Shown here in pieces: positions 1 through 8,077 of a stretch of 52,489 nt of DNA (positions within the stretch are counted from its first letter, which is position 1; every line of letters starts with the position of its first letter). The notes under the pieces are model-generated. The model saw only the letters and a program-made list of their open reading frames with translations. It searched no databases and was not told where the DNA came from. The DNA is from Lachnospiraceae bacterium (lineage in GTDB: Bacteria > Bacillota_A > Clostridia > Lachnospirales > Lachnospiraceae), in NCBI GenBank assembly GCA_009911175.1, contig QXWX01000049.1:1-52489 (forward strand), written 5' to 3'. Made by a program: the position numbers and the translations under genes.

Positions 1-39
1 AGTCGGATGTTGTAAATAGAACCTATAAAATATTGAACT

Positions 40-73
40 AATTTAAGCACCTGTGTATGCAGGTGCTTAAATT
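40..73. terminator. Perfect 14-bp palindrome, probable bidirectional terminator
   Basis: Arms AATTTAAGCACCTG (40-53) and CAGGTGCTTAAATT (60-73) pair perfectly around a 6-base loop. The A/T ends of the stem supply a U-rich tail in either direction. It probably ends a gene lying left of the window. Positions 74-204 show no gene or other clear signal. Confidence 0.6.
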
Positions 74-204
74 GTCAAATAATTACTCAGAAATTTTATC
101 TACACCCCCTCGGATTGAAAAGGGAATGCAGGAGGACAGATAAAAAGAGGAACGCTGTACAGCCGGGAAGTATCCCACGGTTTGGCGTTCTCCTTTTTAT
201 ACCC

Positions 205-298
205 AAGGGCATCCCATCACGGCCATGCGGCCGTTTCACGAGGTATATCCAAGGGCGTCCCATCATGGCCATACAGCCGTTTCACAGGGGATGCCCTT
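205..298. repeat. Two tandem 46-bp hairpin-forming units after the LuxR gene
   Basis: Unit 1 (205-250) and unit 2 (251-296) both begin AAGGGC(A/G)TCCCATCA and contain GGCCAT...GCCGTTTCAC. In unit 1 ACGGCC/GGCCGT is a perfect inner stem. In unit 2 AAGGGCGTCCC (251-261) pairs with the GGGATGCCCTT that ends at 298, allowing one G-U. The second unit overlaps the last codons and stop of the minus-strand LuxR-type gene. It may serve as a REP-like or 3'-end stabilising element. Confidence 0.55.
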
Positions 299-1220
299 GT
301 GTATATTCCCTGCAAAATTCCAGAAATTTCCCGGCGGCCTGGCTGCGCCGTTTGATATCGACTTTCCGGAAAATGTTGTAGATATGCGTTTTGGTGGTGG
401 ACTGGGAAATGACGGCTTTTTCGCAGATCTCCGCGTTGTCCGCCCCTTCCATCAGATAACGGAAAATCTCCATTTCCCGCGGGGTCAGCTTATACTGTTT
501 CGCAAATAAAGCTTCCAGATCCGCTTCGGATAAAACAGACATGGAATTTTCCTTTTTCCGGCTGCGGGAAACACAAAGCAGATGCCAGATTGCAAAAAAT
601 ATCGCAATTCCGCTGATGATTTCTATGAATACGATCCGAACACCGGATCTGTTCCCAAAATAGAACGAATATGAACAGCCAAAGCAGAGAAACGACCAAA
701 GTACCACAGACGATTTGAGGAGCATACATATTGCAGGGGAAAGATTGCTCTCGGTACGTTCTGCGTATCGAAAACTAAGATAGATCATCCAAATATGGGG
801 CAGGAAATTGATTGTAATTAGACAGACGGATGCCCACTGCGGTATTGCAGTAAAAAACAGCAAAAAAGTAACTCCGAGCCGAAAGAAGCTGTAAAGTGCC
901 ATCAGACCGCGCTCTTTTTTGGAAGGCAGGACATGGAGAAGGCAGGCGAGGATCATACGGTAGCAGATTAAAAGTATCATATTGAGTACCAGAAGGAAAA
1001 CTCTGTTGAATATTGGGAACTCCTGATATAACACAGGAAGCGCTTTTATAAATTCGAGGGAGGAATAATAAAGCTCATCCACCAGATAAACTGAAAACAG
1101 CAGAGCCAGCCAGAGATGCAGCCGCTCTTTTTTTTGAACGAAAAGTTGGAAGTATAAGAACATCAGGAGACCGTAGATCAGAACCAATATGATATTATAA
1201 AAATATAAAAAATAATCCAT
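282..1220 (-). CDS. Membrane-anchored LuxR-family transcriptional regulator
   Basis: Predicted 312-residue one-component regulator. The first ~210 residues are very hydrophobic and aromatic-rich, with about six or seven membrane-spanning stretches (for example FYNIILVLIYGLLMFLYF near the start). The last ~65 residues form a LuxR/GerE helix-turn-helix: LTPREMEIFRYL, then a helix with SQSTTKTHIYNIFRKVDIKRR. Such proteins are presumed to sense a ligand in the membrane and bind DNA from the inner face. I placed the start at 1220 because AAAGAGAGGG lies about 8 bases upstream; an ATG nine codons earlier lacks a good ribosome site. It is divergent from the amidohydrolase at 1514, which is a plausible target, but no operator could be proven in the 293-base gap. 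The ligand is unknown. Confidence 0.8.
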   Translation of the reverse strand: MDYFLYFYNIILVLIYGLLMFLYFQLFVQKKERLHLWLALLFSVYLVDELYYSSLEFIKALPVLYQEFPIFNRVFLLVLNMILLICYRMILACLLHVLPSKKERGLMALYSFFRLGVTFLLFFTAIPQWASVCLITINFLPHIWMIYLSFRYAERTESNLSPAICMLLKSSVVLWSFLCFGCSYSFYFGNRSGVRIVFIEIISGIAIFFAIWHLLCVSRSRKKENSMSVLSEADLEALFAKQYKLTPREMEIFRYLMEGADNAEICEKAVISQSTTKTHIYNIFRKVDIKRRSQAAGKFLEFCREYTQGHPL

Positions 1221-1513
1221 GATGCGCCCTCTCTTTAGTAAAAACATATCCTACATACAATGATATCTGAAACCAGGGGGATTGTAAAGCCGTTTTTTAA
1301 TGCGGAAATATCTGGAATATATTGAGATTAGTCCATCGACGATCTTTTATAGTGCTGCAGGGTCGGCCTGGCGATAAGTATGAGAAAAAGTCATACCGGA
1401 TTTCATACATTTTCTCGATTCATAAATACTCATTTTCTTTGTATACTGACTTCATCAATTCGGTGACAGAAGAGATCCGGAAACGAACAAAATTAAATCA
1501 GGAGGAACAGACA

Positions 1514-3334
1514 ATGAAAAAGAAACATGTACTTCGGCTATTGGCCGCAGCAGTCACAATGGGCATGCTGGCAGGAACCGTTTCATGCGGAAACGCAGGC
1601 CAGAACGACAGTCAGGAAAGCTCTCAGGCAGAGAAAGAAAAAACGGAAGAATCGGAACAGGAGAGCGGGGATGGAGAAGAATCGGACATGGTATTTCGCG
1701 GCGGAACAATCCTTACTATGTTGTCGGAGGACGATATGGACAATTCTGCCGTTGCAGTGAAGGATGGCGAGATAGTTTATGTCGGAGATGAGGAAGGTAT
1801 AGAAAAATATATCTCCGATGAGACAGAAGTGATCGATCTGGATGGACAGACATTGATGCCGGGCTTTATTGACGGGCATATCCATGAGCCGGGCAATTTC
1901 CTGACAGAAAACACGACCCTAATTCTGCCGGAAGGAAATCCGGATCTGAATGTGTACAAGAAAGCAATCCAGGAATTTATAGACGACAATCCGGATTTCC
2001 CGATTTATCAGGTGGCAAGTATGGATTTACAGGCATTTCCGAATAACATTCCTGAGAACAGTTGGATGGAAGAACTGGATACAGATAAACCTGTCGTGTT
2101 ATCAGATACCTCCAAGCATGGCAGGCTGGCAAATAAGATCGCGATTGAAATGGCAGGCATTACAAAAGACAGTACGCCTCCGGACGGCGGAAAGGTTTTC
2201 CTGGATGAAAACGGAGAACTGACAGGGTATTTTTCGGATGCGGCAAGCATGTTGGATTCTCTGCCAACCATCGAGTATACGAAAGAGCAGATTAAGGAAG
2301 CTTATGATATGTTCCAGAAGCTGGCAAACAGCTACGGGCTGACGGCGATTGATTCCGGCGGTGCGGACGACAATTACGCAGTAGTAAGTGATATGGAAAA
2401 GGATGGGGAACTGACACTGCGCATCAATACCACATCATGGGCAGGACAGCCCTTGGGAACAGAAGAAGCGGAACGTTTGATCAAATTACTGGATGATTAC
2501 CAGAAATATGCCTCTGATTTTATGCGCGTCTGCCAGGTAAAATTCTCTCTGGACGGCGTACCCGAAGGTGCCACCTCCGCACTGTTGGAGCCTTATACAA
2601 AGGAAGCCGGTCAGGAAGAGGGCTATGCGGGAACCCAGAAGGCCACGGAAGAGGACCTCACATTATTTGTCACCGCAATGAACGCGGCCGGCTACAGTGT
2701 GGAAACCCACGCCATGGGAGACGCTTCCGTACAGCGCAGCATGAATGCGTTTGAGGCTGCGGCAGAGACCAACGGGGGAACACCGGACGGCGTGATCAAC
2801 AAGATTGCCCATGTGAACCTGCTGACAACAGAGGACATGACCCGCATGGCAGACGAGGGTGTGATTGCGGCCATGCAGCCGCTGTGGTTTTACTATGATC
2901 CGTTTTTCTCCGCCCAGGAAGAAAGCAACCTGGGAAAAGAGCGTTTTGAGCAGGAATATCACATTCGGGACATGATTGATGAGGGCGTCATCATTACAGG
3001 CTCCAACGATTACCCGGTGACCGCAGACTTTGCGCCGCTCCACGCCATTGAGGCAGGGGCAACCCAGCAGTCACCTTATGAAGGCGAAGACGACGATCCG
3101 GCATACATCCGCAATCCCGAGCAGAGCGCGACGGTCTATGAAATGCTGCAGATGTATACGGTCAACGCGGCATACGGGGCGCATATGGACGATATTGTGG
3201 GAACGGTTGAGGAAGGAAAGAAAGCAGATTTCGTCATTCTGGGAGACAATCCTCTGACCTGCGATGTAAAGGCAATTTCGGACATCACCGTGGAATATAC
3301 GATATCCGACGGACGCATCGTATATCAGAAATAA
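1514..3334 (+). CDS. Lipoprotein amidohydrolase (amidohydrolase 3 / YtcJ-like)
   Basis: Predicted 606-residue metal-dependent hydrolase carried outside the cell as a lipoprotein. The start at 1514 has GGAGGAA 6 bases upstream and gives a signal peptide with lipobox TVSC (lipidated Cys25), followed by an acidic Ser/Glu linker to about residue 55. The body fits the amidohydrolase-3 family: the N-terminal strand segment FRGGTILTM, the metal motif PGFIDGHIHEPG near residue 115, a histidine segment IAHVNLLT, and a C-terminal GTVEEGKKADFVILGDNPL. Relatives hydrolyse amides or formyl groups on varied small molecules; the substrate cannot be deduced. Secretion is unusual for the family, whose members are often cytoplasmic. 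It stands alone between a divergent LuxR-type regulator and a terminator. Confidence 0.85.
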   Translation: MKKKHVLRLLAAAVTMGMLAGTVSCGNAGQNDSQESSQAEKEKTEESEQESGDGEESDMVFRGGTILTMLSEDDMDNSAVAVKDGEIVYVGDEEGIEKYISDETEVIDLDGQTLMPGFIDGHIHEPGNFLTENTTLILPEGNPDLNVYKKAIQEFIDDNPDFPIYQVASMDLQAFPNNIPENSWMEELDTDKPVVLSDTSKHGRLANKIAIEMAGITKDSTPPDGGKVFLDENGELTGYFSDAASMLDSLPTIEYTKEQIKEAYDMFQKLANSYGLTAIDSGGADDNYAVVSDMEKDGELTLRINTTSWAGQPLGTEEAERLIKLLDDYQKYASDFMRVCQVKFSLDGVPEGATSALLEPYTKEAGQEEGYAGTQKATEEDLTLFVTAMNAAGYSVETHAMGDASVQRSMNAFEAAAETNGGTPDGVINKIAHVNLLTTEDMTRMADEGVIAAMQPLWFYYDPFFSAQEESNLGKERFEQEYHIRDMIDEGVIITGSNDYPVTADFAPLHAIEAGATQQSPYEGEDDDPAYIRNPEQSATVYEMLQMYTVNAAYGAHMDDIVGTVEEGKKADFVILGDNPLTCDVKAISDITVEYTISDGRIVYQK

Positions 3335-3361
3335 AACGTTCGGCATCTTAAGAAGGCATAA

Positions 3362-3410
3362 CAAAAAAGACAGCCTGCAGTAAGAAAACTTACGCAGTCT
3401 GTCTTTTTTG
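3362..3410. terminator. Bidirectional rho-independent terminator
   Basis: AAAAAAGACAG...TGCAGTAAG pairs with CTTACGCAG...CTGTCTTTTTT around AAAA. A U-run is available on both strands, so it can serve the amidohydrolase (+) and the chemoreceptor (-). Confidence 0.85.
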
Positions 3411-3490
3411 TTACGATTCACAGTCGGATAAATACTGCCGGTCAGATTCATCAAGCGCAGCTTGCAAGAAGCTGATTGTCAGTTTTTATC

Positions 3491-3513
3491 TGACTGGAAT
3501 CAGTCATTTTTTT
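3491..3513 (+). terminator. Second small hairpin with T-run
   Basis: TGACTG-GAAT-CAGTCA followed by seven T. It lies between the convergent amidohydrolase and chemoreceptor genes as a backup terminator. A wider imperfect stem (3438-3447 with 3488-3497, CCGGTCAGAT/ATCTGACTGG) encloses the region. Confidence 0.5.
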
Positions 3514-3544
3514 ATTCACAACACACAGCAATTATAAAATGATC

Positions 3545-5221
3545 CTAGCGTATATTCTTCAACTTGAAGGAACGCATCAGATTCTTCAGCAGGCTTGCCT
3601 GAGACGACAATTCCTCGCTGGCAGCGGCACACTGCTCGCTGGTGGCGGAATTGGTCTGCACTACGGAAGAGATCTGGTCGATTCCGTCGGTAACCTGAGA
3701 GAGGGCAGAAGTTTGATTCTCTACAGCATCCACCACGATGGACATCTGGTCGGTCACATGTCCCGCGCTCTGGCTGGTCTGATCCAGCGCCTCTGTTACC
3801 TTATTTACGATATTGCCGCCTTCCGTGACAGCAATGATAGAGCTTTCGATCAGTTCCTTGGTGGCCTTGGCAGCCTTATCCGACTTGGATGCCAGATTGC
3901 CGACCTCATCTGCTACAACGGCAAAGCCCTTGCCTGCGGAGCCTGCGCGGGCAGCCTCAACAGCAGCGTTCAAAGCAAGAATATTGATCTGGAATGCAAT
4001 ATCCTCAATGGTGGCGATGATCGTACCGATCTTCTTAGAAGAATCGGAAATATTTTTCATGGCTACATTCAATTCATCCACAAAGCCGATGCTGACTCCC
4101 AGATGGGAACCTGCTTCGTTGACATACTCGCCGGCCTTCTCGGCAGCCTCTGCGGTCTGCTTGGCGTTCTGGGAAATCTCTGCCATAGTCGCGGAAATCT
4201 CCTCAATGGAGCTGGCCTGCTCGGTAGCGCCCTGAGCCAGAGCCTGGGAACTGCTGGAAACCTGCTCCGCCCCGGAAGAAACCTGTTCCGCGCTGGTGGA
4301 AATCTGTCCCATTGTATGGTTGAGCGCAGACTGGATTTTGTCCAGGGATTTTTTGATGGACTGGAAATCACCCAGATAATCCTGTGTAGCGCCCTGGGTC
4401 ATATTTCCGCCGGCCATTGCTTCGAGCACATCGGAAATCTCCCCAATATAGGACCGCAGCCGGCCGAATGTGTCCTCAAACATCTGCGCCAGTGTGCCGA
4501 TCTCGTCATTGGAAGAAATGTCGATCCGGATGTCCTCATTGTCCGCCAGCCCCAGATCTCCCTGTTCCAGCCGTCCGGCGGCGCTGGTGATCTTGCCCAG
4601 CGGATTGGATACACGTTTCTTCATGTAACCGGTCAGGAACATAATACAGATACCGATTACAACCGCACTGACCAGGATTGACAGGACAACCACGAGAATG
4701 ACCTCCTGCTTGGCATCTTCCCTGGAAATACCTGCAAAGATCAGCCCGTTGATCTTTCCGTCGTCCCCTTTGGTGGGAACATAGGAACACAGAAAGCTGG
4801 CTCCCTGGATTTCCGATTCGCCTACATATGTATCTCCCTGCTGGAGTACGATCTTATTCAGATCAGAAGAGAGCTGGGTACCTACCACCCGCTGCCCGTC
4901 CTGGGTCACGGTCGTGTAAGCACGTGTATCGCCTTCAAAAATAGTAAATTCACAGCCCATGCGGTTTTTTAATTCATCCAGAAGCTGATTGGGGTCGTCG
5001 CCCTCGGACAGCTTGTCGAGTTCATAGGCCAGCATATTTGTACCGTTGGTACAGCGATCTGTCTGCATCTTTGTGACCAGAGAGTTGTACATAAACACAC
5101 ACACCAACATGACCACTGCAATAGAAATCGCCTGCATGATGATGACGACTCTGCCGACTTTTGCTCCGATCCGTTTGTATTTTCCTTTTAGTTTGCCCTC
5201 TGGAACATGCATATCATCCAT
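3545..5221 (-). CDS. Methyl-accepting chemotaxis protein
   Basis: Predicted 558-residue transmembrane chemoreceptor. Order of parts: a short cytoplasmic tail, TM1 (about 25-49, VVIIMQAISIAVVMLVCVFM), an extracellular sensor of ~130 residues resembling a single Cache fold (contains CEFTIFEGDTRAYTTV), TM2 (about 180-205), a HAMP segment (SNPLGKITSAAGRLEQGDL), and a long helical signalling domain. The conserved hairpin tip is intact: AFQINILALNAAVEAARAG and GKGFAVVADEV. The start at 5221 is preceded by GGGAGGATG; an upstream in-frame ATG (5245) would put the ribosome site inside the gene. No che or flagellar genes are nearby, so it is an orphan receptor gene. The ligand is unknown; Cache sensors of this kind often bind small organic acids or amino acids. 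Confidence 0.92.
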   Translation of the reverse strand: MDDMHVPEGKLKGKYKRIGAKVGRVVIIMQAISIAVVMLVCVFMYNSLVTKMQTDRCTNGTNMLAYELDKLSEGDDPNQLLDELKNRMGCEFTIFEGDTRAYTTVTQDGQRVVGTQLSSDLNKIVLQQGDTYVGESEIQGASFLCSYVPTKGDDGKINGLIFAGISREDAKQEVILVVVLSILVSAVVIGICIMFLTGYMKKRVSNPLGKITSAAGRLEQGDLGLADNEDIRIDISSNDEIGTLAQMFEDTFGRLRSYIGEISDVLEAMAGGNMTQGATQDYLGDFQSIKKSLDKIQSALNHTMGQISTSAEQVSSGAEQVSSSSQALAQGATEQASSIEEISATMAEISQNAKQTAEAAEKAGEYVNEAGSHLGVSIGFVDELNVAMKNISDSSKKIGTIIATIEDIAFQINILALNAAVEAARAGSAGKGFAVVADEVGNLASKSDKAAKATKELIESSIIAVTEGGNIVNKVTEALDQTSQSAGHVTDQMSIVVDAVENQTSALSQVTDGIDQISSVVQTNSATSEQCAAASEELSSQASLLKNLMRSFKLKNIR

Positions 5222-5406
5222 CAGTTCATCCTCCCTATGTTTCAAAATAATCTTCGCATAAAGCGTCTTATTTTCCTATTGTAGCATAGATTGAAGACGA
5301 AGGAAAGACTATTTTTTCCGGAATGTGGTTTCAATATTCTGTAAAATTTTACCATGCATGATCCAAAGCTTGAACCAAGGAATAAAGAAGTCGAACCAAT
5401 TTAGCA

Positions 5407-5480
5407 TTGATGAATTACTATTTGCTGACACATGACCATCCGCCGCTGATTATCTACGAGGAGAAGGCTTGGCAGACTTG
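5407..5480 (+). pseudogene. Fic-domain fragment (remnant)
   Basis: The translation MNYYLLTHDHPPLIIYEE resembles the part of Fic-family proteins written roughly NYLLL.NGYPPIII.EED, which follows the catalytic loop. No HPFxxGNGR motif precedes it and the similarity ends after about 25 residues. The following open frame to 5730 is not recognisable. I read it as debris of a Fic gene. Confidence 0.4.
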
Positions 5481-5641
5481 TAAAAGGGATGTAACAGGAT
5501 CAGATATGCGGGCAGAAAGTCAGGGGGAAGCACGTGTGCTGAAGCCGGAGATTGAGCTGGACCAGATGTATAACCCGTCAGCAGACGTTGCAGATAAGGA
5601 AGCGAAGCTTGCCGAACTGGAGGCCCCTTGCCATCAGCCGG

Positions 5642-5757
5642 CTATCCGGATTCGTTTGACTCGTCCCTCTGATATTCCAGTATGTCTCCCGGCTGGCAGT
5701 CCAGCACATCGCAGATCTTATCCAGTGTAAGGTCAGCCGATTCCTTCGGCTTCTGAT
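5642..5757 (-). pseudogene. Fragment of a small XRE-type (YozG-like) regulator
   Basis: Read leftward from about 5757 the frame gives SADLTLDKICDVLDCQPGDI followed by LEY and a stop at 5642-5644. This is the typical last third of the small Cro/CI-type HTH proteins common in Clostridia. The N-terminal DNA-binding helices are missing, so it is a remnant on the strand opposite to its neighbours. Confidence 0.55.
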
Positions 5758-5763
5758 CCAACC

Positions 5764-5958
5764 GCAATCATTACGGAGCAGGACTCTTTTCTCGCCGTGA
5801 TCGAATTTGATATGCTGGCATATAAAAAACGCACAAGTTCCCGGGCGGTTAAAAAAACGCTAAGTATAACGGAATGGCTAAATGAAGCAGCGATAGCAAT
5901 GGATTTGAATTTTTCTCAGATCCTTCAGGAAGCTCTTATTTCCAAAATAAAGGTATGA
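5764..5958 (+). pseudogene. C-terminal fragment of a HicB-like antitoxin
   Basis: The open frame from 5764 to the stop at 5956-5958 encodes VKKTLSITEWLNEAAIAMDL and then NFSQILQEAL near the end. This matches the C-terminal ribbon-helix-helix/WLNE part of HicB antitoxins. The N-terminal partial RNase-H-like fold is reduced to a few residues (FLAVIEFD), no HicA toxin is adjacent, and no good start or ribosome site exists. It is probably a dead remnant of a HicAB module. Confidence 0.55.
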
Positions 5959-6027
5959 AAAATCTGCAGATCATTGAGAAAGACTGACCATTGACGGAAA
6001 ACAATATAAAAGAACAGAAAAAAATCA

Positions 6028-6063
6028 CATCCCCTGCCTGAACCGAATCCCAGGCAGGGGATG
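6028..6063 (-). terminator. Terminator of the sigma/anti-sigma operon
   Basis: CATCCCCTGCCTG (6028-6040) pairs perfectly with CAGGCAGGGGATG (6051-6063). Reading leftward it is followed by a run of seven T after TGA, as expected for the minus-strand gene ending at 6096. Confidence 0.85.
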
Positions 6064-6095
6064 TTTGATGCCCTTCTAAATCGTCACACTGTCCT

Positions 6096-7280
6096 TTACT
6101 TTACCGGAAATGCCTCATCATTTACAACAATCTCCTGGATCTCATTGATATCTACAATACGGTTGAAAGCCGTCATATACCAGGTTTGCGGATCGCCCAC
6201 GCCTCCCAGTACATAGCCGCTGTTTTCGATATGGTTTTCCGCGTCGCTGATCACATAGCTGCTGCCGTCCTGAAAACGGATCTCCAGGTGAGTGAGGTTT
6301 ACAGGATCATAGGCATCTGCCTCCGACAGGCCGAGTCCCTTCGACAGATCCACACCGAGGGAAATCGGGGAATAGGTGATATAGCCTTCCAGCTTCTGGA
6401 CCGGAATTGCAGGCTGATCGGTCAGCACGATGTCTTCCACCTCAGTTTTGGCATAGAACTCCTCCATTTTCTGGCTCCATTCTTCCTCCGTCCATTCGTC
6501 TTTTTTGACCGACACCTCTTTCAGAGAACCCGGATACTTTGCAATGGAAAGCATCGGGAACACCCCGTCCGGAAGCTGATTGCTCCAAAGAAGATAAGCG
6601 GTGCAGCACATCTTGTCCGCTGTGCTCTTCTCCGTATCCACGTAAATATTGCTGCCGCCGAAGATGTCGCCGGTGGTTCCGAAGGAGAAGCCGTAGTTTA
6701 TGTCCTCTGCAAAATAGGCGCCCTTCCGTACATTGGTGTCAGCATCCCCGATCATCATGGTAACGCCGCCTGAGCGTTCCAGTGTAAATGTAATGACAGC
6801 TCCGTTCTTGTCATAGACCATATTTTCGACGGTCAGGGTATGGTCGCCCAGCTTCTTTACGATCGGCTCGCTGATGCACCCGCCTCCGGTCAGGTTCTGC
6901 GCCTGCTGCGGATCCACGGAAACAAATTCCCTGGAAGGGATGGTGACATCGGCCATCTTTGGAGTTCCATCCTCATTCGTTTTTCCGGTATCGACCTCTG
7001 TCTCGATCACAGGCGTTGATTTTTTCGTGCTGTTCCCGAACATGGCGTCAAAGAAATCCAGATTCGTGGCCGCATAGACGGCTCCCGGCACTGCAAGGCA
7101 GGCGGCCACTGCAATGGTAGCCGCGGCATAGGAAAATCTCCGGCGGCGGGGCGGGCGCTGGCTGCGTTTCTGTTCTGCTCTCAGCATTTTGTAAGTGTCC
7201 TGGATCCTTTTGTTGACCGTATCCGATACCTGGATATCCTGGCTTAAAATCCCTCTCATTTCTTTTTCAGAAAATCCCAT
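6096..7280 (-). CDS. Anti-sigma factor-like membrane protein (DUF4179 type)
   Basis: Predicted 394-residue single-pass membrane protein. Residues 1-45 are a basic cytoplasmic segment with MRGILSQDI and RPPRRRR. One membrane helix follows (about 47-70, AAATIAVAACLAVPGAVYAA), then DFFDAMFGN and a ~320-residue extracellular domain. This is the layout of DUF4179 proteins encoded beside ECF sigma factors and thought to hold the sigma factor at the membrane until a signal arrives. It begins 23 bases after the sigma gene, so they form one transcript with a terminator at 6028. Direct sigma binding is family knowledge; the extracellular signal is unknown. Confidence 0.75.
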   Translation of the reverse strand: MGFSEKEMRGILSQDIQVSDTVNKRIQDTYKMLRAEQKRSQRPPRRRRFSYAAATIAVAACLAVPGAVYAATNLDFFDAMFGNSTKKSTPVIETEVDTGKTNEDGTPKMADVTIPSREFVSVDPQQAQNLTGGGCISEPIVKKLGDHTLTVENMVYDKNGAVITFTLERSGGVTMMIGDADTNVRKGAYFAEDINYGFSFGTTGDIFGGSNIYVDTEKSTADKMCCTAYLLWSNQLPDGVFPMLSIAKYPGSLKEVSVKKDEWTEEEWSQKMEEFYAKTEVEDIVLTDQPAIPVQKLEGYITYSPISLGVDLSKGLGLSEADAYDPVNLTHLEIRFQDGSSYVISDAENHIENSGYVLGGVGDPQTWYMTAFNRIVDINEIQEIVVNDEAFPVK

Positions 7281-7303
7281 AGTCTGTCCTCCTTAAAATC
7301 TGT

Positions 7304-7798
7304 TTAACATGATAAAACCTGTTTCAGCTTTTTCCGGCCCCTCTGGAGCCTGCTCTTTACCGTATTTTCATTCCATCCCAGGAGCTCCGCGATCTCACGC
7401 GCGTTGAAGCATTCCCCATAATATAGAAGGAATATGGTCCGATCCTTCTCCGGAAGCTCCCGGATCAGCTCATAAAATTCATAGTCACTTTCCAGAAATG
7501 TTCCGGTCTGCTCTTCAGCCTGCTCCATGGAAACGACCCGTTTCTGCTGACGAACCACATCGGTACAGTGATTGATCAGGATCCGGATCAGCCATGTCTT
7601 AAAATAGGAAACGGTCTTCAGCTCTCCGATGTGTTCATAGGCGGAAAGAATCGTGCCCTGTATGACATCCGCAACGTCCTCCTCATTTTTTAAATAGGTC
7701 TTGGCTACTTTGTAGAGCGCGGTCTTGTACTCCTCGATCAGTTGGATAAATGCGTCCGTATCGTGTTTCTGCGCTCTTTTTATCAACAGCATGTTCAA
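7304..7798 (-). CDS. ECF-type RNA polymerase sigma factor
   Basis: Predicted 164-residue sigma-70 family factor. Region 2 (about residues 12-80) includes YKVAKTYLKNEEDVADVIQG and YFKTWLIRILINHC. Region 4 (about 108-160) includes LPEKDRTIFLLYYGECFNAR and EIAELLGWNENTVKSRLQRG. Region 3 is absent, as in ECF sigmas. The start is taken as TTG at 7798 because GAGGTGA lies 7 bases upstream; an ATG two codons later is the alternative. It is co-transcribed with the DUF4179 anti-sigma gene. The regulon cannot be read from the window. Confidence 0.88.
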   Translation of the reverse strand: MNMLLIKRAQKHDTDAFIQLIEEYKTALYKVAKTYLKNEEDVADVIQGTILSAYEHIGELKTVSYFKTWLIRILINHCTDVVRQQKRVVSMEQAEEQTGTFLESDYEFYELIRELPEKDRTIFLLYYGECFNAREIAELLGWNENTVKSRLQRGRKKLKQVLSC

Positions 7799-7984
7799 AA
7801 GTGTTCACCTCGATTCCTTTGTTTTGTTGTTTTCTACTTATTAGACGGAGAAGTGTGCCGTTTGGGTGCAGGGAAATTCATTTTTTTAGGTGAGTTGAGA
7901 GGGGACGCTCCGCCAAAGAGAATGGTGCGGCTAATGGTCTGCCCCCCCCTCTGTTTTTGGAGAACCCTAACCAATTTGACACGC

Positions 7985-8012
7985 TTGAAAAAAGCAGTTT
8001 TTTGAGTATAAT
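7985..8012 (+). promoter_or_regulatory. Sigma-A-type promoter for the Rpn-family gene
   Basis: TTGAAA (7985-7990), a 16-base spacer and a perfect TATAAT (8007-8012). It lies ~65 bases before the start at 8078. The rest of 7830-8077 shows no convincing gene. Confidence 0.55.
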
Positions 8013-8077
8013 GAAATTGTGGCAGGGGTGCGGATGTGACAATCTCACTGCCATACATTCATGAAGAAAGGCGGTGT

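Noticed and set aside
3539..4681. 380-residue plus-strand open frame over the chemoreceptor
   Set aside because: It is the antisense of a clear chemoreceptor with intact signalling motifs; no ribosome site and no recognisable domain.
7834..8058. 74-residue minus-strand open frame upstream of the sigma gene
   Set aside because: No ribosome site, overlaps the Rpn promoter on the other strand, low-complexity translation; no support as a gene.
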